A stretch of 36,171 nucleotides of DNA from Lachnoclostridium sp. (GTDB lineage: Bacteria; Bacillota; Clostridia; Lachnospirales; Lachnospiraceae), in contig JAMPEB010000023.1 in assembly GCA_023665475.1 (NCBI GenBank), positions 1 through 36,171 of the forward strand, given 5' to 3'. Position numbers and translations under genes: made by a program. The first letter of the stretch is position 1, and every line of letters starts with the position of its first letter. Below are positions 32,283 through 36,171 of the stretch, in pieces. The notes under the pieces are model-generated. The model was not told where the DNA came from, did no database searches, and was given only the letters and a program-made list of their open reading frames with translations.

Positions 32283-35200
32283 ATGTTTAAAAAATCCATG
32301 AAACAGCCAAGCTGGAAGCGCGTGTTTGCAGGAACAATGTCTTTGGCATTACTGCTTGCAAATCTGTACACAGCCCCCGTTTTGGCTGAGACATCGGAAG
32401 GTGAAACAGAAACCGTAGTATCCGGCGAGGTTGTGGACCAGGTTATTGACGAAACAATCACTGCAAACGGAACAGATGCTCCGAACGGAACGACCGTTCC
32501 GGATGAGACGGCGATTGTGGAACCAACCACTGTGACACCGGTAACGGACGATGTCACGACACCCGCTGAGGTTGAAAATGTGGGTGAGATTCCCGTTGAC
32601 GAGAATGCAATTGCATTGCAGAGTGAGGATGACGGGATTGTAGCACTGGATGGAAATTCACATGTCTTTGACGCAACCACCCTGCCCTATGAAGGGAAGG
32701 CAGATAAAGATGCGATTGCTGCAGGGACGAAATATGCGGACGACTATTTTGAGATAGTGGGAAGCGGCACAACGCATAGGATGAAATTGTCGGAGGATAA
32801 AAAAACTGTTTTAGGTAGCAGTAGTATTGAACTCGCAAAGGCGAAGGGCAGCGGCATGCAGTTTACTGTGACAGGCACAGCTACCCTTGTATTTACCTAT
32901 TCAAGTACCGGAGGAAGCAATTTTTCCGATGTTGCACTGTTGGATGCAGATGAAAACAAGGTAGAAAACGCTGAGGGTAACAGCCTTTTTTCAATGACAG
33001 GTACAACGCCGACAGAGGTAACATTTGTAGGTCTGGAAGCGGGAACCTATAAGATAGTGTCAGCCGGAGAAGCCGAGGAAGGTAGTAATAAAGCTTCGGG
33101 AAGAGGCACCAGACTGTATACGGTTACCGTGACAGAAGAGGAACAACAACAGGAAACGGTTGAAACTAAACAATTTGACGCGACCACCCTGCCCTATGAA
33201 GGGAAGGCAGATAAAGATGCGATTGCTGCAGGGACGAAATATGCGGACGACTATTTTGAGATAGTGGGAAGCGGCACAACGCATAGGATGAAATTGTCGG
33301 AGGATAAAAAAACTGTTTTAGGTAGCAGTAGTATTGAACTCGCAAAGGCGAAGGGCAGCGGCATGCAGTTTACTGTGACAGGCACAGCTACCCTTGTATT
33401 TACCTATTCAAGTACCGGAGGAAGCAATTTTTCCGATGTTGCACTGTTGGATGCAGATGAAAACAAGGTAGAAAACGCTGAGGGTAACAGCCTTTTTTCA
33501 ATGACAGGTACAACGCCGACAGAGGTAACATTTGTAGGTCTGGAAGCGGGAACCTATAAGATAGTGTCAGCCGGAGAAGCCGAGGAAGGTAGTAATAAAG
33601 CTTCAGGAAGAGGCACCAGACTGTATACGGTTACCGTGACAGAGACAAAGGGTGCGGCAGCGGAGATGGTTAATGTAATCCCCACCATTTCACTTGCTAC
33701 AGGCACCACATTACCCGACGGGGGGGTAGTTGCATTAAAGAAAGGCAATACGCTGACCGATGTGACAGCCGGGACGGCGATGTCACTGCCCAGCGGAACC
33801 TCTTATGAACTCGTTGTGAAGAAGTCCGACGGTTCAGTAGATGCAGACTACAGAGTAACCGTTAATGACAAGACGACTTATAAAGTCGGCAAAGCAGACG
33901 AGAATGTTACTTTTGTGGTTGGCTCCGCATATGTGAATCCTACCGCGAAGCTGGCTACGGGTTCTGCACTGGCTGCAGGAAATGCCATTACCCTGAAGCC
34001 GAAAACAGGTGACAGCATTGCTCTCACAATGGATCAGGCAGTAAAACTGACCATTGGCGAGACTTATACATTGGAGACCGCATCCGGTTCCAAGACCAAA
34101 GCTACCGTAGGCGGCCAGACGAAGTTTACGGCGGCAGAGGGTATGACCGAGCTGGTGATTACAGTGGAATCCACCGTAGTTACTGCAACGGTAACGATTT
34201 TTGACCCGGATGGAGTTAAGAGTCAGGTGACGGCGCTGACACTCAGCGACGGCAAGAGTTTTAGCAAAAATTTGCTGACCGAGGAAACCGTAGAGTTGAC
34301 CATCGGAACCAAGTACACATTGGATATGGTTACCGATACCGATTTGACCGTTGAACTCAATGGCGGCAAGGATGTAACGGCTACCAAGGACACTACGGAA
34401 CTGAATGTGTTGTTGGGCAAGGTTGTGGACGGCTTATATATCGTAGATTTGGAAAGTGACGATTTGGGTAGCGGTAAAAAAGGATTAAAGGCAGGCAATT
34501 CCTATGCCGATGGAGCAATTTCCGTTATGATTGATATGCCTTATTCCAGCGGATATGTAAAGGGCGGCACGAATCCTAAAAACGCGTCAGATGCTAAACC
34601 TGATGCAAATGATTGGCTACCTGTAAACGCAAGTTCAGTTGTGGTAGTTACCCCCACACAGGACGGACGCGTGAAGTTCAGCAGTAAAAGCGGTACAGAC
34701 AAAACGATATTTTTTGTTACTGAATCAGGCGTGGTAGATTCACATCTTGGTGCTGGTGCGGTGACTACAGATGTGTACCGAGTTGAAGAGGGTGAGACCT
34801 ACTACTATTTTGCGAGCGGCAGTAATATTGAAATTCATGGTATCACCGTAGACTACCGTCCTTCCGTGGATTGGAGTACCGTATCCGAGCCCGTGCTTAC
34901 CGAGGTTAAGGCTGCAAAGCCCGGTGATGCAGATGAAGGCTCTGTGACCGTATCCTATAATGCACAGGTTGGCGGCGTGTACTCTGACAGTCTGGTGATT
35001 CAGGCTTTACAGAACGGCGAAGTTATCAAAGAAGTTGAGACTCTGAAAGAGACAAGCATTGTAGACGATTGGGCAGGCAGCGTTACGATTACGGGTCTTC
35101 CCAAGAGCGGCGACTATCAGATTAAGGCAATGTTGAAGAGCACCGGACAAAAAGCAAAAGAAAGCAATACTCTGACGCTGACGGGCTTTATCCTTCCGAT

Positions 35201-36171
35201 GGCAACGCCTGTAATTGTGGATGCCGAGAGTCTTGGCTCCGGCAATGTGAAGTTTAGCTGGCTGGAAGTGCCTGAGGCTGAATATTACAATGTATATCTG
35301 GACGGCGTGAAAGAAGCTGTTCCGGCAACAGGAGTGTTTTATCGTTTCTCCGGTTTGTCCGCAGGCAAGCATACCTTTGCGATAGAGGCAGTGGGCAACG
35401 GGGATGTATCCGAGCGTGCTTCTTATGAGGCGGAAGTTACCAATGCAGCAAAGAAGAATTGGCAGTTCCGCGCATTCGGTTCCGGCGTAAGCTCGAAGAG
35501 CAGCGAGTGCGGTTACTCAGGTTCCTATGACGAAGACAATCTGTCTGTCTGGGGCTGGAACGGAAAGGGTAAGATAGTACCCGCTTCCACAGACGGACTG
35601 TCCTTCTACTATACTACCATTGACCCCGAGACGGAGAACTTCACTCTGGAAGCAGACATCACGGTGGATGCGTGGGTCATCAATAACGGTCAGGAAGGCT
35701 TCGGCCTGATGGCTGCGGACCGTGTGGGAACCCATGGGGACGGTTCCGTATTCTGGAACAACTCCTACATGCTCTCCGGCACAAAGGTAGAGTATTTCTG
35801 GAATTCCAGAGATCAGGTGGTAGCTGACAGCGGAACGAAGTATACCATGAAGCTGGGAATCGGCGCACAGGAGAAGACAGGCGTTACGCCCGAGAACCTC
35901 TCCGGCATGGAGGACGGTTCCGCGATTTCCGAATTCAATACGAAGATGCATACCTTGGAGACTGCAGCGGCAACCACTTTCTTTGATGAAGCAAGAAATG
36001 AATACCTGCCCTCAGGAACCTATAACATCGTGGGCAACTTCAGCGGTGAAGCAAAGGATGAGGTAGCAGCATACTCCAATACGAACAGCGGGACGCAGAC
36101 TACCTTCCACATGACGCTCCAGAGGAACAACACCGGTTACTTCTTAAGCTATACCGACCAGAACGGTGTGA
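32283..36171 (+). CDS. Large secreted multidomain protein, 3' end outside the window; likely carbohydrate-active or adhesive
   Basis: Open from ATG at 32283 to the edge, at least 1296 residues. AAGGAGGAGGAAAAAGG precedes it. Residues 1-36 are a signal peptide (KKSMKQPSWKR, hydrophobic core, TAPVLA cut before ETSEG). Then come a Thr/Glu/Pro-rich linker (to about 125), two nearly identical beta-sandwich-like modules (about 129-285 and 298-454; motifs TATLVFTYSSTGGSNFSDVALLD, GLEAGTYKIVSAGE, RGTRLYTVTVTE), several repeats of an ATLATGT..AGNAITLK/TVTLGSGK type, fibronectin-III-like domains (about 860-1060) and a lectin-like module starting near WQFRAFGSGVSS. The paired modules resemble carbohydrate-binding domains of gut pectinases; the catalytic part, if any, lies beyond the edge. 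Confidence 0.85.
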   Translation, partial: MFKKSMKQPSWKRVFAGTMSLALLLANLYTAPVLAETSEGETETVVSGEVVDQVIDETITANGTDAPNGTTVPDETAIVEPTTVTPVTDDVTTPAEVENVGEIPVDENAIALQSEDDGIVALDGNSHVFDATTLPYEGKADKDAIAAGTKYADDYFEIVGSGTTHRMKLSEDKKTVLGSSSIELAKAKGSGMQFTVTGTATLVFTYSSTGGSNFSDVALLDADENKVENAEGNSLFSMTGTTPTEVTFVGLEAGTYKIVSAGEAEEGSNKASGRGTRLYTVTVTEEEQQQETVETKQFDATTLPYEGKADKDAIAAGTKYADDYFEIVGSGTTHRMKLSEDKKTVLGSSSIELAKAKGSGMQFTVTGTATLVFTYSSTGGSNFSDVALLDADENKVENAEGNSLFSMTGTTPTEVTFVGLEAGTYKIVSAGEAEEGSNKASGRGTRLYTVTVTETKGAAAEMVNVIPTISLATGTTLPDGGVVALKKGNTLTDVTAGTAMSLPSGTSYELVVKKSDGSVDADYRVTVNDKTTYKVGKADENVTFVVGSAYVNPTAKLATGSALAAGNAITLKPKTGDSIALTMDQAVKLTIGETYTLETASGSKTKATVGGQTKFTAAEGMTELVITVESTVVTATVTIFDPDGVKSQVTALTLSDGKSFSKNLLTEETVELTIGTKYTLDMVTDTDLTVELNGGKDVTATKDTTELNVLLGKVVDGLYIVDLESDDLGSGKKGLKAGNSYADGAISVMIDMPYSSGYVKGGTNPKNASDAKPDANDWLPVNASSVVVVTPTQDGRVKFSSKSGTDKTIFFVTESGVVDSHLGAGAVTTDVYRVEEGETYYYFASGSNIEIHGITVDYRPSVDWSTVSEPVLTEVKAAKPGDADEGSVTVSYNAQVGGVYSDSLVIQALQNGEVIKEVETLKETSIVDDWAGSVTITGLPKSGDYQIKAMLKSTGQKAKESNTLTLTGFILPMATPVIVDAESLGSGNVKFSWLEVPEAEYYNVYLDGVKEAVPATGVFYRFSGLSAGKHTFAIEAVGNGDVSERASYEAEVTNAAKKNWQFRAFGSGVSSKSSECGYSGSYDEDNLSVWGWNGKGKIVPASTDGLSFYYTTIDPETENFTLEADITVDAWVINNGQEGFGLMAADRVGTHGDGSVFWNNSYMLSGTKVEYFWNSRDQVVADSGTKYTMKLGIGAQEKTGVTPENLSGMEDGSAISEFNTKMHTLETAAATTFFDEARNEYLPSGTYNIVGNFSGEAKDEVAAYSNTNSGTQTTFHMTLQRNNTGYFLSYTDQNGV
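32667..33643 (+). repeat. Nearly identical 470-bp in-frame duplication, 507-bp period
   Basis: 32667-33136 and 33174-33643 differ at only about two positions (A/G in the GACGCNACC stretch at the start and G/A in GCTTCNGG near the end). The 507-bp period is 169 codons, so the frame is kept. The 37 bases between encode an EEQQQETVE-rich spacer. The identity extends to silent positions, which points to recent duplication or gene conversion. Confidence 0.9.

Noticed and set aside
32147..32680. Minus-strand frame of 177 codons rich in Ser, Thr and Val.
   Set aside because: It is the antisense of the signal peptide and linker of the large secreted protein, which has a strong ribosome binding site.

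Overview
The window looks like a chromosomal segment of an anaerobic gut Firmicute, most likely a Lachnospiraceae. Supporting signs are strong AGGAGG ribosome binding sites, sigma-A type promoters with 17-base spacers, type III glutamine synthetase, the phosphotransbutyrylase/butyrate kinase pair, a cytoplasmic GH28 pectin enzyme and uronate catabolism genes. The assignment is inferred from gene content; no rRNA or tRNA is present.

Layout. (1) 1-600: the toxin gene of a probable type III toxin-antitoxin system (CptN/ToxN type). The RNA antitoxin should lie just beyond the left edge. (2) 663-10851: a glutamine/ammonium block. On the minus strand are CTP synthase (pyrG), asparagine synthetase (asnB), an Amt-PII fusion transporter and type III glutamine synthetase (glnN). 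On the plus strand are a short glutamine synthetase (glnA-like) and an ANTAR regulator with a pseudo-receiver domain. Between glnN and glnA sits a compact type I toxin-antitoxin locus built like Fst/par: convergent RNAs, a shared terminator and direct repeats. (3) 10934-14996: ptb-buk (butyrate formation) and a KtrB/KtrA-type potassium uptake pair. (4) 15112-24966: pectin use. uxaC diverges from uxaB-uxaA, followed by two paralogous DUF6056 membrane proteins around a small helical protein, then a GH28 polygalacturonase. (5) 25112-31283: a DUF4299-like protein, a sugar-phosphate isomerase/epimerase, a lipoprotein-anchored barnase with an adjacent barstar, a HerA-like ATPase (DUF853 type) and a ferredoxin-domain aldo/keto reductase. 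(6) 31290-36171: an orphan antitoxin-like small RNA beside a decayed toxin tail, a short coiled-coil relic, and the 5' part of a very large secreted protein that carries a nearly identical 470-bp internal duplication.

How it works together. Genes 663-10851 bring in ammonium, make glutamine and spend it on CTP and asparagine; the ANTAR protein and a terminator in the glnN leader suggest control by antitermination. GH28 plus UxaC/UxaB/UxaA turn oligogalacturonides into 2-keto-3-deoxygluconate, and ptb-buk make butyrate and ATP. The large secreted protein is plausibly part of the same plant-polysaccharide programme.

A striking feature is the density of palindromic intergenic cassettes (2302-2561, 4169-4290, 6083-6190, 25010-25068, 25969-26230, 28382-28430, 30033-30055). 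Several abut or overlap stop codons, and three share a common core sequence.
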